The notes: generated by a model from the letters alone, not told the origin. DNA of 64,000 nt from Tillus elongatus (GCA_964006375.1 OZ023267.1:15573471-15637470); one strand, 5' to 3'; shown: positions 1 through 12,260, counted from the stretch's first letter. Numbers and translations are program-made.

Positions 1-1073
1 TACTTCCCCAGTCTAATATTTTTTGGAGATCCACGGAGATAGAACCCTCCATGAGTCTGCGATCCTCATATAATTGGGCGTAAGAGACAGGCTTAGAATA
101 TAGTATATTTGAGTGGAGGGTGCTATCGTCCGCGTAACTGTGAACTGGGTTGGATGTGCTAGAGAGGAGGTCATTGATGTGGAGAAGAAACAAAGTAGGG
201 GCTAAAGCTGAACCTTGAAGAACTCCTGCATTAATTAGATACAGTTTAGATGAATAGCCATCCACGACAACCGAAATGCTCCGGTTGGAGAGGCAATTTG
301 CTGTCCACGTACAGAGTTTTGGTGGTAGGCCAAAGGCCGGTAGTTTATTAAGCAGCGCTGCGTGCCAGACCTGGTCGAATGCTTTGGATATGTCTGGAAT
401 GACAATCTGGGATTCACCGTGTAGTTCCATAGACTTGTTCCAAGAATGGGTGACAAAGGAAAGGAGGTCAGCAGTTGATCTGCGCTGACGGAATCCATAC
501 TGCCTGTCGTGGATTAGACTGTGTTTTTCAAGAAATTTTAGTAATTCGGTGTTTATATACTTTTTCATCACTTTAGAGACGACTGAAAGTAGATAAATAG
601 GCCTGTAGTTGCTAGGAAGCGCTTTGGATCCTTTCTTTGGGACGGGTTGTACTCGAGCAGTTTTACAGTTACTAGGGAATATGCCTCTATTGTAAGATGT
701 CTGGAAGAGACGAGTCAGGACAGGAGCAAGTTCTGGTGCGCATTTTTTGAGAAAAATTGCTGAAATCTCGTCAAGGCCAGAGGCTTTACTGGTATTAAGA
801 AAAGAGAGCATCTTTTGTACCTATTTAGTTTTGAAAATGATATCCGTCATTTTATGCGCGACATTGGGGACTGTTGGTGGTTGAACATTTGGAGGTGGGT
901 TGAGAGTAGAATTGCCGGCGAACAACGAGGCAAAATGTTCAAACCGACTCATACACCAGAACCGGAAACGTCCGTTGTGACTTCACCGGCCCCTTGATGT
1001 AAGGAATGGTACCTCCTCGGTCGTGAAAAAAATCCTTACTATGACGTAAAGGAAAATTCTACTACCACCTACC
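1..1073 (-). mobile_element. APE-type LINE copy 1, internally deleted
   Basis: Minus-strand remnant continuing past the left edge. Read leftwards from 1,073 it begins with the same 5' end as the copy at 52,662 (GGTGGTAGT, then a block with CACGACCGAGGAGG), then jumps near 935-945 directly into the RT region. About 1.3 kb, the whole endonuclease and the start of RT, is missing compared with the 52.7-kb copy. The RT remnant keeps a block like RQYGFRQ (about 490-510), a QGSA block near 200-215 (GVLQGSA, with Leu where the 3-kb copy has Pro) and an intact YADD at about 128-140. Reading frames are broken in several places, so it is dead. The family looks jockey/CR1-like; the clade needs a phylogeny. 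Confidence 0.85.
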
Positions 1074-1148
1074 GTACATATTTTATTTTTTTCCTTAGAG
1101 CATCCAGGAGGCTAATAAACGACTGGTACGGCTGGTCTCATTCACTGA

Positions 1149-1150
<2 letters not shown>

Positions 1151-1223
<73 letters not shown>
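1151..1223. repeat. (TA)n tract
   Basis: About 73 bp of uninterrupted AT dinucleotide, some 78 bp upstream of the 5' end of LINE copy 1. Confidence 0.97.
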
Positions 1224-1231
<8 letters not shown>

Positions 1232-2387
1232 TAAATTGTGAGGAATTTTGAAAAACTTTTTTTGGAGATGTTAGCTACACACTCTATTTTTTCAAAATGT
1301 TGCTATGATACAGGGTGGTTCGAAATGATTGTGGCGAATCAAACTTACAAGTTTTTAAATGGAATACTCTGTACATACTAATTATCTAGTGAATTTTCCT
1401 GGTCATTACGCCATTATAGAGGGTGCTCGAGTTTTGCAAAATCACGTCGGGCTCATTTTTTTCAAATGGAATACCTTGTATTTCCATCTTAAAGGCAACA
1501 TTACTAGCCTTTAAAATACCATACATGATACCTGACCTGACCAATGTTTTTTTCGTATATTAGACCTAAAAGAAAAATTTGTGCATTCCTAAACGATTAA
1601 AATGCACTAAATCGAGTATTAAAGATTTAATATTAGGAAGCCATGACACGAATTTGTCAAAACTAGAAATGTATACAACTAAAGCTTTTTTGCGGGGTGC
1701 ACTGTAAACTTAATTACAATAAATAAATATGTGTGCGTGTCGTCAGATTGCATTGGCCTCGGTATGATTACCATTCGCACAATAAATAAATAAAATAAAT
1801 AAGTTTTCTGTTTGCTGTTGAAGCAAAATTAAAACTTTTATACTTATTTGTTTTTCTATACGAAGATAGTATACTTAAAACTGCAGCATATTCAAAAGTA
1901 TTTATTAAATTCTTATCTGTATGAAAACCACACACAGTTCCATTTTTGTTATTTATCAGTTTCTGAACCGGATCATTTCGAAACGCTGTGAGGGATGTTC
2001 TTTGTATGTCAAGTTCTAATAAAAAATATAAATCTCTCTAGAATACTTTTGACTTTAAATTTCCAGCCATGGAAAAGTTTAAATTAGTTCTAACAACGTG
2101 GTTAGTGTTTAACCACTGCAAAATGAAATACTTCTATTTTATTTGCACTGCAGGAAACTTCAAGCTCAGAAAATATCCAGTTACATGCTTTTTAAAGCAA
2201 AGAGCTTCAATTTACGTAGCTGCAAATAAATAATATTAACTATACGGGACAGGCTGCTGCTGAAATGTAAATAACAAAGGAGCAAAGTCAATAGAATATT
2301 TTTACGTCAGAACAACTCGATTCTAACGTTACTTTACAATTTTCAGGTATGTTCAGAAATTACATTTCCTCTTTCTGTATTTTCTTT
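1224..2387. other. AT-rich stretch without recognisable gene
   Basis: No open frame of note. An ACAGGGTGG motif at about 1,311 resembles the outer ends of TA-targeting DNA transposons seen elsewhere in the window, but no opposite end was found. A short (AAATAAAT)-type tract lies at 1,780-1,803. Confidence 0.6.
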
Positions 2388-2996
2388 TTTTTAATATTTC
2401 AATAACACACCACGAGGGCTTACAGCCTTAATAGTATCGTACCGTGGGTGTCGACAAGGAGGAAAGAGGCAACTTGTTAATTCTGGACTTGAAGGTTTGA
2501 AGGTTCGGAGGAGAAGGAAAAACATGTGCCGACAAGGATTACACAACTTGGAAGTCCTCGGGAAAAAAGAGCGGGCATAACAAGATGTTCTATGTCTGCT
2601 GACCTGGACAGTAAAAGGGTGCATTCGCTCTGTTCCCCTGGTAGATCTGATCGGGGAAGCAGGTGGAGCAACTATGGAAGAAAGCTCCTCAGAGCAGTGC
2701 CCGTGCAGATATCTATAAAAGAGAGAGAGGTCACCAACGGCACGTCGGTGGGCAAGGGATGGCAGCTTTTGGGTGAGGGTAGGATCACCGATGAGACGTA
2801 TAGCTCTCTTCTGAATAGAGTCCAGGATAGCGAGTGTAGAAGCGGCAGCGGGACGTTAGCCTTATTTGTGAAGTATATAAGGTATATAGATTAGCTGGTG
2901 AAAAGTATTTGCGAACTCGGAATTTCTTAGCAGCCGCTTCTGCAATTGATGTGACATGTTGCTGTCAAAATTTCTACTTCCCCAGTCTAATATTTT

Positions 2997-3931
2997 TTAG
3001 AGATCCACGGAGACAGAACCCTCCATGAGTCTGCGATCCTCATCTAATTGGGCTAAACAGACAGGCTTAGAATATTGTATATTTGAGTGGAGGGTGCTGT
3101 CGTCCACGTAACTGTGAACTGGGTTAGATGTGCTAGAGAGGAGGTCATTGATGTGGAGAAGAAACAAAGTAGGGGCTAAAGCTGAACCTTGAGGAACTCC
3201 CGCATGAATTGGATACAGTTTAGAGGAATGACCATCCACGACAGGAAAAAATTTACTGTCCAGGTACAGAGTTTTGGTGGTAGGTCATAGGCCGGAAGTT
3301 TATTAAGCATCGCTGCGTGCCAGACCTGATCGACTGCTTTGGATATGTCTAGAGCGACAATCAGGGATTCACCGTGTAGTTCCATAGACTTGTTCCAACA
3401 ATGGCTGACAAAGGAAAGGTCGGCAGTCGATCTGCACTGACGGAATCCATACTGCCTGTCGTGGATTAGACTGTGTTTTTCAAGAAATTTTAGTAATTCG
3501 GTGTTTATATACTTTTCCATCACTTTAGAGATGACTGAAAGGAAAGAAATAGGCCTGTAGTTGCTAGGAAGCGCTTTGGAAACTTTCTTGGCGACGGCTT
3601 GTACTCGAGCAGTTTTCCAGTTACTAGAGAATATGCCTCTATTGTAAGATATCTAAAACAGACGAGCCAGGACAGGAACAAGTTCTGGTGGGAAGTTTTT
3701 GAGAACATTTGCTGGGATCTCGTCAAGGCCAGAGGCTTTCCTGGTATTAAGAAAAGAGAACATCTTTCGTACCTTTTTAGTTTTGAAAATGATATCCGTT
3801 ATTTTATGCATGACATTGGGGACTGTTGGTGGTTGAACATTTGGAGGTGGGTTGAGAGTAGAACTGCTGGCGAACAACGAGGCAAAAATTTCAGCCTTGC
3901 CCAGCGTATTAGAAACAATTTCATCCCCTGA
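2997..3931 (-). pseudogene. LINE reverse transcriptase (copy 2)
   Basis: RT domain of the APE-type LINE in pieces. The fingers region has KASGLDEIPANVL (about 3,720-3,770), then PSNYRPIS-like sequence, KVMEKYINTELLK, RQYGFRQ and STADL, VALDISKAVDQVWH, and GVPQGSALAPTLFLLHINDLL (about 3,145-3,205). The active-site box reads YVDD rather than YADD (about 3,100). Frameshifts fall near 3,250, 3,520 and 3,700. The order and spacing fit a normal non-LTR RT, so the remains are ordinary apart from the broken frame. Confidence 0.88.
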
Positions 3932-4014
3932 GACAAGAGGTGGGAACGTGCTCTTGCAGGAATTATTCCCAATAGATTTAGCAAGCGTCCAGAAGGGTTT
4001 GCCGCCGTTGGAGT

Positions 4015-4582
4015 TTAAGAGGACTTTGTTTTTGATGTAGTTATTAAACGACTTTTTTTCCTCAAAATTGCGGACATAGCGATTTCATGCGTCGTTTTGT
4101 GAGCTTGGATTGTGTAGAAGCGTTTTGTGAGCTTTGATCTTTTCAAGTCTGTCCTTGTCACAGAATTTAGAGAACCAGTGCTTTTGAGTGGCTGAAGAGG
4201 TTTTCTGTGTACGTGGAATAAATAATTCCATGCCAGCGTGGATAATTTCGGTGACGTTTTGTAAGATATCAGAGGGGTCAAAATGCGAGAAGCAGACAGA
4301 CGCCCATGGAAATGAGGAAAAGTCATCCCGCATTTCGTCTCAGTTTGCGGAGTTGTAGTGCCAAACGATACGTGGGTGTGATGACTGTGTGATCTCGAGT
4401 TGCATTGCGCAGCAAGCAGTGACCATGCCGTGGTCAGAGCGACCAAGGGGGGCGGTGACTGATATCTTATAGCATTCAGGTTTTGTAGTAAGAAGGAGAT
4501 CCAAGGGATTTGAGCTGTGTGTTGAGATGCGAGGAAAGTAAGTAGGTTGCTGAACCATATTGGCTAAATTTGGTGGAACCAT
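4015..4582 (-). pseudogene. LINE endonuclease C-terminus and linker (copy 2)
   Basis: Conceptual translation holds the end of an APE-like endonuclease: a block STHSSNPLDLLLT followed by LGRSDHGMV, whose SDH is the conserved catalytic triplet of this family. It continues into the basic linker (blocks FIPRTQKT and KAHKTLLHN) that precedes RT. At least two frame changes are needed to read through. The first part of the endonuclease, with the Glu and Asp-Asn catalytic motifs, is absent because of 5' truncation. Confidence 0.8.
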
Positions 4583-4664
4583 TTGAAAGAACAGGTACCG
4601 TACATGATTTCAAGAAAAGAGAAAGGATACACAATGAAAAAGATGCTGCTACAATATTGGTTCT

Positions 4665-4977
4665 AGATTTTGTTGCAGTCACTGCGTTTTGGTAGCAAAT
4701 TTTCATTAAATGCTTCAAATTTCAATAATTCGATTTGCTATTTGACTAAGAAACCAGTTTTCTCGGAAACATTTTAAACATTCGGAAACTTTGTATACAT
4801 TTTCAAACAACTAAATTATTTTGGCAAAATATAGTACATTGTTCCTACTATATAGGTTATGCCGGTAACCAAATTTGATGCCTGCTGGCATTAGGTACAT
4901 ATTTGATAGTAAAAACATTTTAACGAAAATTCACTTCCATAACGCACCTGGTGCGTCCAGACTTTTAAATGACTTAG
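4665..4977. repeat. Family A MITE, copy A1
   Basis: About 310 bp bounded by inverted ends of the type GACGCAGCAAGTGCG / CGCACTTGCTGCGTC (left end degenerate, right end GCACCTGGTGCGTCCAGAC). The interior shares with other copies the block around TATAGGTTATGCCGGTAACC and a run about a translation-free AT-rich core. Similar copies are at 14.8, 39.7 and 42.0 kb. No transposase is present, so it is non-autonomous. Confidence 0.75.
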
Positions 4978-5596
4978 ATAAATTTTCGTAATGACTCAAG
5001 TTTTCCTTAATCCAGAAATTTAAATTCGTCTACGTTTTTAACTCTTCATAAGCTTAACTCGTTCACAAAACGTTCTGAAAGAAAATCTTAATTTTCCGGA
5101 AATTTTGCTGAAACTATTATACATTTTTTTTAAAGATAGGACGACATAAAAGTAGATTTGAGAAAGTCATATCGATCTGCACAAACTGTTGTAAAGGCTG
5201 TACATAATGTTTATTGCAGGGAACAAACGAAGTAAGAGCACAATATGTGTAATATTATTACAGTTTCTTGTAATAACGTCTATCCATTTTCTCTAACATC
5301 TTGTAAACCATATGAGAGCAATATAAAATAATTTCACTTCAAGAGGAAATATTTCTATTTCCTAAATTGCACCATTCATTATAATGTACACGCCATTCTA
5401 GTAAAAAGAACACTAGCTCAAGATTACAATGGCAAAAGAACTGAAGGATTTACAGTTACATATTTTATAGCAAATTCTTTTTATATGCACTATATTTTCG
5501 ACGAAAATTATACGCCATTTACTAATTAAGATATTGCGATAACGATTCAAGAAAATGTTTGTAAAGCTAATAAACAATATTTTTTTCTTACTTGAA
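4978..5596. other. No gene or repeat recognised
   Basis: AT-rich, short frames only. Nothing I can assign. Confidence 0.5.
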
Positions 5597-5833
5597 CGTC
5601 GGCTTATTTCCGCGACTACGCGACTATGGCCAATCACCGACTCCAGGGAGCAGTTTCAGTTCACTATCCTGGAAATTTTGCCGAACCCTTGCCTTTCTGT
5701 AAGGAGGGTAGAGATCTTTAACGTGCTCAACATCGTATGTACACGGAATCGACGCCCGTACTTCCCCTCCGAAAGGCGGAACGGGCAGACGATCAACTTG
5801 CTTGAATAAAACGCCAGAACCTCGGCTAATGCT
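5597..5833 (-). mobile_element. tRNA-related SINE (family S), body only
   Basis: Matches the 3' body of the SINE at 13,893-14,231 (blocks around CCAATCACCGACTCC, ATCTTTAACGTGC, AACTTGCTTGAATAAA) but lacks the tRNA-like head with box A and box B. Sense is the minus strand, so this is a 5'-truncated copy. Confidence 0.8.
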
Positions 5834-6039
5834 TTTAATAAACAATATACGACTGACATTAATTCATAACCAAAAGGAAATGAAAAATCTATATGTTTTA
5901 TTAGATAGAAATAAATTGTTGTGCCTATTTCTTATACTTTCTGACCTTCAAAATTATGTAAATTAAGGTAGAATATTAAAATAGGCAATACTCTCACAAA
6001 ACCTCTTTCAAAGCATGTTTTGTAAGTGGCGAAAAATAT

Positions 6040-7050
6040 AACTTCCAGAACTTTTGCAACTCCTGTAATCAGCTGGCATTTGTAAGTTCTGTAATTTCTG
6101 TAACTTTTGCAACTTCTGTAACTCCCGTAGTTCATGTAAGTTCTGCAATAATGCCATCAGTTTTGTAACCCTTATAACTTCCGCACATCCATCAACATAT
6201 TCTCATTATAGCAATTTTTGGCTTTCTGAATTATTTTTATTTTAAATAGAATATTTTTTCGAATTAAATTACAAACTCCTTTGTAAAACGTTTCTTGTAA
6301 CTTGCGTAAATGTTATCTTCTTCTAGTTTGCAGCTCCTGTAAACATATTTGTAACTTCTATAACTTCGGTAACTTCGGCAACTTCCTTAACACCTCTAAC
6401 TTATGTAACTTCTGTAACTCCTGTAACTTTTATAACTTTTGTAACTTTGGTAACTTCTATGACTTTTGATTTTTGTAAGTCTTATAACTTCTGTAACTAC
6501 TTAAACTTCTGGGTTTTATTTAACATCTTTAACTTTCTTAAGGTACTTTAACTTCTTTAAATTCTTTAACTTCTTTTACCCCTTTAACTCCGTTAAATTT
6601 GGTAACTACTTTAACTTCTTTAACTCCTTTAATTTCTTTAACTTCTTTAACTGGCCTAATTTATTTAACATTCTTAGCCTCTGTAACTTATGTAATTCTT
6701 TGTTGTTTTGTACAAGATGGGTGTTTTCGCTTCTTGAATAGCTAGAGCTGTTTTTTTGCCAATTTTTTCAATGCGGTGAAATTCTTTGCAACGTATTGGT
6801 ATTAGTTATGACAGTCTAACTTTTAACGAAGCTGTTTTGTAACACGTGTAAATTCTGTAATTTTGGACACAAGACAAGTTTTAGGACAGTAAAACAGGTG
6901 CTTCCGTCCCAAAGTCGTCTATAACTTCTGTAACTCCCGTAACTTCTGTAATTTGTATAACTCCTAAAACTTCTGAAACTCCTGAAAGTCCTGTACTTTC
7001 TACAGCTTTTGTAATATATTAAACTTTTGAAAATTTATAACCTTGTAGGT
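6040..7050. repeat. Degenerate nonamer minisatellite (TTCTGTAAC / TTCTTTAAC)
   Basis: About 1 kb dominated by variants of a 9-bp unit, densest at 6,340-6,700 (TTCTGTAAC drifting to TTCTTTAAC) and again at 6,910-7,050. Interruptions near 6,200-6,300 and 6,700-6,900 separate three sub-arrays. On the minus strand the unit reads as Tyr-Arg-Ser or Leu-Gln-Lys type repeats, but no long frame survives. Confidence 0.85.
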
Positions 7051-7289
7051 TTTGTGACTTCTTTCGTATGTGCTGAAAGCCCTCAGAACATTATGCGGTA
7101 ACGCAACAGAGAGCTCTTTTTATCGAGGGGGTGTGAATGTTTTTAATGATATTAATGGAATGCAATTTATTATAGTTTACATAAAATTTTTTACCCTGAG
7201 CACAATTTACTCACTTAATTTGTCAAAATATATTAATGGTTTTCAATAAAAATATTGGATTCCAAAATTAAATCGTTAAATCGAAAGAA

Positions 7290-7348
7290 AAGTCTTTGCG
7301 TCCATATTAGCGAATTTTTCGTAAACGAAAAATTCACTAATGAGGAAA

Positions 7349-7425
<77 letters not shown>

Positions 7426-7700
7426 ATCTCGAACCGATAACTCAAGAAATAATAGGCCGATTTTAATAAAATTTGGCATGTACCTTCCCTTTGTAAATGG
7501 CTTGGACAAGTTCGTTAGTCAAGAAAATCGGACGAGATTTTCCGAGAAAATTTTGAGTTTTCATTCGAAAAAATTTTTATCTCAAAAAATAAAAAAGCTA
7601 TGGTAACCAAATTTGGTAGGTAGGTTTACGATATAAAAAGTAAACTACACACCAAAATTTAGATTTTTATGTTACAAGAAAAAAGTTATAATAAAATATT
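7290..7700 (+). repeat. Family B repeat copy with internal (TA)n
   Basis: Plus-orientated copy. A left hairpin (TTCGTAAACGAAAAATTCAC region, 7,310-7,345), a (TA)n tract at 7,351-7,424, then the right half beginning near CCGATAACTCAAG and containing AAGTTCGTTAGTCAAG. Most of the left half between hairpin and tract is missing compared with the copy at 48.2 kb. Confidence 0.75.
7351..7424. repeat. (TA)n tract
   Basis: About 74 bp, embedded between the two halves of the family-B copy. Confidence 0.97.
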
Positions 7701-7714
7701 TTTTGCCAGATCAT

Positions 7715-7760
7715 TTCTATGAAAATTCACTACCATAACGCGCTTGCTGCGTCCAGGCTT
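7715..7760. repeat. Family A right end, solo
   Basis: The 3' inverted end (TACCATAACGCGCTTGCTGCG) directly abuts the family-B copy on its left. No partner left end at the expected distance. Confidence 0.65.
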
Positions 7761-7904
7761 TTTACTAATATAATTTCGGAAAATCCATTTCAAATAGACT
7801 CATGCTTTGGCAGTAGTTCCAGCTATAGATTAATAGTCTATATTTTAGCAAATTTTCGTAGAAAAGATCTGTTATTGAGAAGTCCGCGAATAAATGAATT
7901 TTAA

Positions 7905-8870
7905 AAACATTTCTTCAAATGGTCGCGAACTAGAAGCCCTAAAACCCATTTACGGGGTCAGTTTCAGTTTTTGTCTGTTTGTACATATACAGGGTGACGC
8001 ATCTATACGGTAAAGCTCAATATATCTGTTATTATACAAGATATGAGAAAAAATTATGTACGTTAGTTATAGGGTGGCGTCTCGAGCTGCATCTAATAAA
8101 CCTATTTTGACAATCACAGGCTGGCCCATAAGTCGTTGGTGATACACACTTTCTTTTTTTTTACTAGAAACCTCTAATGTTATTGCACTTTTGTATTTTC
8201 CATCGAATCATAATGCATGTTTGTAAGGAAAAAAAATGATACCGTTAATCGTTTTTGAGTTATTTCAATTGTTTTGGAACTTTTCACGTTTTTGGCTTAT
8301 ATCACAAATTGTGATACGGTGTTTTACCAATATAGATAGCGGAGCCCCATGGAAATGACGCATTCAGACAGCTTTTTGTTTGTATTACTCGTCGAAAAAA
8401 TCAAGCTGCCGTATACAGGTACACTCCAATAGTGACTGAATTTGAAAAGTTTTCGCAGAAATGTTTTTAGTGTTTCCGTAGAAATAATTTTTTGTAAGAT
8501 TTTTGTGGTATGTTGATAATTAATAATAAATGTTTAGTAAGTTATTGTAAAAAAAAAGTTGTTGAATTTTTGTGATAAATATAATTTAGTGTAACATTAC
8601 TGAAGGCAATTTCTGGAAAAAAGAAGGTGATTTTTTTTCTTTCAATTTTGGTCCTAAAGCTGTTTGTGAATAATTATATCTTGGTAGGTGTGATAGTAGC
8701 TTGGAGATGTTCGTTGGCCAGGAAAATCGGACCAGTTTTTCTGCAACCTTTTAAGTTTATTTTCGGAAAATTTTTGCACTTTTTGAAACAACAAAGCTAT
8801 TTTAATGAAATATGGTACATTGTTACTAGATAATAGGTTATACTGCCAAACAAAAGTGCTTATTTAAAAA
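7905..8870 (+). repeat. Family C repeat, long copy
   Basis: Begins with a scrap of family-B left half (GCGAACTAGAAGCCC), then ACAGGGTGACGCAT at 7,990 and a body (AAAGCTCAATATATC, GGCCCATAAGTCG, GCATGTTTGTAAG, GGAGCCCCATGGAAATGACG). It is directly repeated over about 800 bp at 49,515-50,345, and shorter inverted copies lie at 15.1, 40.0 and 42.3 kb. No coding potential. Confidence 0.75.
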
Positions 8871-9300
8871 AAATCTCTAGACGCAGCAAATGCGTTATGG
8901 TAGCGAATTTTCTTTAAAATATTTTTAATAGCAAATGTCTTTCTTTGATGAAAGCAGGCATCAAACTTGGTTGCCTATATAGTAGAAACAATGTACCATA
9001 TTTCATTGAAATAAATTTATTGTTTGAAAATATATAAACATTTTTCAAAGGTCTAGATGCAGCAAATGTGTTATGGAAGTGAATTTCCATAAAAATGTTT
9101 TTAATAGCAAATGCGAGCAGGCATCAATCTGATTACCGGTATAGCCTATGTGGTAGAAACAATGTACTATATTTTATCAAAATTACTTATGGTTTGAAAA
9201 TATACAAAAACTTTTTGAAAATAAACATAAATGTTGGTTTTCTATCCAACAAAGCTTACGTTAATAGCAAATTGAGTTATTGAAATTTGAAGGATTTAAT
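8870..9300. repeat. Family A, two left ends in tandem
   Basis: Two left termini (about 8,876 and 9,052), each followed by the A interior. The second runs to about 9,300 with no clear right end. This suggests a tandem or nested A insertion. Confidence 0.6.
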
Positions 9301-9699
9301 GAAAATTCCGTAAATTTGCAGATTAGCTCCCGAACGCTTATCAACAAATTGTTTTCAGAAACATTACAAGGACCCCACCTGGAAGCACAAACCACAAGAA
9401 AAAATTCTTGTTCACACCCCCCAAGGAAGTTATGGGACTGGGAGTGAATAGCGGTGGTGTGCGGGGTGGGCAGGGTGGTCAGGGTTTAAGTGCGATATGG
9501 CTTCAAGATGTGAAAAAGACAGCTTTCAAGACCGCTTTATTCGAATTTTCTGCTCATATTTCCTTTTGACTACCTACCCCGCTAGGCACCCCTACCCCTG
9601 GATATTCTGTAAATATTTTAGTAAAATGAAGGGCAATGATGGTTGAATCTGAAACTTAAGGGTTCGCAGAACACTCTTCTTGCAACATTTTCTTTTAAC
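9301..9699. other. Unassigned stretch with G-rich island
   Basis: Not coding. Contains an unusually G-rich segment (9,440-9,485), with a candidate quadruplex at 9,463-9,484, and a C-rich block near 9,575-9,600. Confidence 0.5.
9463..9484 (+). other. Candidate G-quadruplex
   Basis: Four G runs of 4, 3, 3 and 3 with short loops (GGGG-T-GGG-CA-GGG, then GGG after six bases) in otherwise AT-rich DNA. Fits the usual G3+ pattern; not tested. Confidence 0.5.
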
Positions 9700-10312
<613 letters not shown>

Positions 10313-10769
10313 TTTTAAACAATACGCAGTTTCTAGCTATACATTACTATAAAAGTTTGTCACGTTTGGTTAATTATTTCTTTACTCAATTAAAAGTAGG
10401 TGAGAAAGCCTGTAGCTTGAAGTTTGTTAGTTATTTTGTTATGTAAATCACATGTCATGTAAAATTGTAAATACGTAATTTATTATTCACCGTGAATATT
10501 ACTAGAACTATCAGGTTAATGGGTATTAGGTTAAACAATTTTTGTTAAACTCATTAAATATATAGCATAAGTTGATTCCGTAACATGCATGTCGGCACGC
10601 AAGACATGCAACAATAAATGTTTTAAATAATTCAGCACGTTAGTGTCTTGGAATTATATGATACCTTCTTTTATGATTTTAGGGACGAAAATTAAAAAAA
10701 AAGTGTTTCCGCTGTATTTTTATTATAAATTATAGGTACTTGTTTTGAGACCTACAAATAAAAAAATAT
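10313..10769. other. No gene recognised
   Basis: AT-rich, nothing assignable. A solo family-A left end follows at 10,770-10,815, immediately before the gypsy LTR. Confidence 0.5.
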
Positions 10770-10823
10770 TCGAGACGCAGAAATTGCGTTATGGTAGTGA
10801 ATTTTCATAAGAATAATATTTGT

Positions 10824-11180
10824 TGTTACGTTCTACGGGTTTCTGGATTCGTTGATTAACAAAACACAGCTTTTCAAACTACTATTTATTATACCTAACT
10901 ATTTTTCAACACCAAGATCAGCTACAATATTTCTCTCTATTACTAAATGTCCATAGAACTATATTCCACTATCGCCTTCTATGATCGCTTCTTATACACC
11001 AACACTTACTGTTGACTCGCTTAATATTCTATGATCACTAATTCAATACTGAACAAACTTACTCTGCGCACCGGTCGTCTATTTATACTGTCTATAGAGA
11101 TTCTAGACCTTCTACACTATTCTACACCTGTCACTTCTGGTCTCTTCTAGAAATGTCATTCCAGACTGTTCGCTGTGACA
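10824..11180 (-). repeat. gypsy 3' LTR
   Basis: About 357 bp that on the minus strand begins TGTCACAGCG and ends CGTAACA, the TG...CA form of retroviral-type LTRs. It follows immediately after a polypurine tract. The left edge may be 3 bp further out because TGT is repeated. Only this LTR is present. Confidence 0.8.
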
Positions 11181-11194
11181 CTGCCCCCCTCTTA
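11181..11194 (-). promoter_or_regulatory. Polypurine tract (plus-strand primer)
   Basis: On the minus strand AAGAGGGGGGCAG directly precedes the TGTCACA start of the LTR, the expected place and composition for second-strand priming. Confidence 0.8.
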
Positions 11195-11700
11195 GATTCG
11201 ATCGTCCCGGTCGAATCCTGATATTTCTTGGTATGGCGTAAATCTGTGCATGTGGACCACCTTCATCTTGCTCTTCGGGCTCCTTTGAATGCGATAGACA
11301 ACGTCATTGGTCCTTTTGACCACCTTATTCGGACAGTCCCATAATTTCTGTAGTTTAGGTACGCGTGCGTCGTACTGGCTTGTAGAACAACACCCGATCT
11401 TCTTCTTTAAAACCAGCAGAATTAGGTGGCACGTCATAACGGGTCTTTATGCGGTCACTTTCTATTCGTATATGCATTCCGACAGCAAAGTGGATGGTTT
11501 TCCTTCTCGTCAATATGTCGGGGCTTCCTTCAAGCGAAGTTCTTAGGTGGCACTGGTTCTTCCGTGTAGTTGCTGTTGTTTTGATGTTTCTACTTGCACA
11601 AATATCTCGGCGGGCCCTATTCATCCTTTCGACATCCGCTCTGTTCCAAAAAATGTGTTTACTGGCCTCTTTCTGGGTTGGATTCACATTTACGTGGTCT
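11192..11700 (-). pseudogene. gypsy integrase C-terminus
   Basis: Translation holds the tail of a gypsy integrase: a block EEDRVLFYKP, then PKLQKLWD, KVVKRTNDVVYRIQRSP and KVVHMHRF, the usual end before the LTR. One frame change falls near 11,360. Upstream blocks (ILTRRKTIHFAVGMHIR, KTRYDVP) match the helical region just after the integrase core. The DDE core and the zinc-binding N-terminus are missing. It ends close to the polypurine tract, as is normal for these elements. Confidence 0.82.
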
Positions 11701-11720
11701 TTTCACCACTCATCTTGTAT

Positions 11721-12260
11721 TTATCTCATACTTTCTTCTCCACTTGCTTCTGGCTGAGTAACTGGGTAGTCTCTTCCTCTCATAGGTCTCTTCACTGGAA
11801 TGGCACTTTCATGGGAGGCGTTGCTATTTTCCTCTATGGTGATTTTCCGCACTACCAGGTTACTGCCAGGCGACATCATTATTTCTTCACCGCCGATAGT
11901 CAGGATGTTAGTGCCAACATCAAGTTTAGCGCACTGACCCTGAAGTATGTTCACGCCAATTATAATCGGGTCTGATATGGCGGCGACTATGGCTCTTTGC
12001 CTTCTATGTCCCAAGTTGCAGCTTGACGTCAGTTTCGCCAAATACCTGGATCCGATCACCACCGGCTGCATTTACTCTGTACACTATGTCTGGCTCTCTT
12101 ACGCGCCATCTTGGAACCATGTCGCGGCGAATAATCGTCCTAGGTGCGTCTGTGTCGACGACCATCTGAGTCTTATTACCGCTTATGTATCCGTCTACGA
12201 CGAGAGCGCTGGCAGAATCGCCAACCTGAGAAATAGTTACCGACCCTAGCTTCACTTTTT
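11721..12260 (-). pseudogene. gypsy aspartic protease
   Basis: Retropepsin-like domain. The substrate-entry block reads MVVDTDAPRTIIRR, where the family has DTGA, so the glycine after the catalytic Asp-Thr is replaced by Asp. Later blocks are GETDVKLQLG and DPIIIGVNILQ, the hydrophobic Asp-Ile-Leu-Gly-type end. One frame change lies near 12,040. The changed active-site loop and the lack of a following RT make it inactive. Confidence 0.8.

Larger units (their letters stand above)
2388..4583 (-). mobile_element. APE-type LINE copy 2, 5'-truncated
   Basis: Minus-strand copy of the same family as those at 1-1,073 and 52,662-55,702. Its 3' end (plus coordinate 2,388) shares the terminal block GGCTGTAAGCCCTC and a short A-rich tail with the 52.7-kb copy. 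It is 5'-truncated inside the endonuclease domain at about 4,583, as usual for target-primed insertion. Order from right to left: endonuclease C-terminus, linker, RT, C-terminal region and 3' UTR. Copies 1 and 2 lie about 1.3 kb apart in the same orientation. Confidence 0.9.

Noticed and set aside
5932..6135. Small repeat protein with Tyr-Arg-Ser units on the minus strand
   Set aside because: Chance open frame over the degenerate nonamer array; neighbouring units are full of stops.
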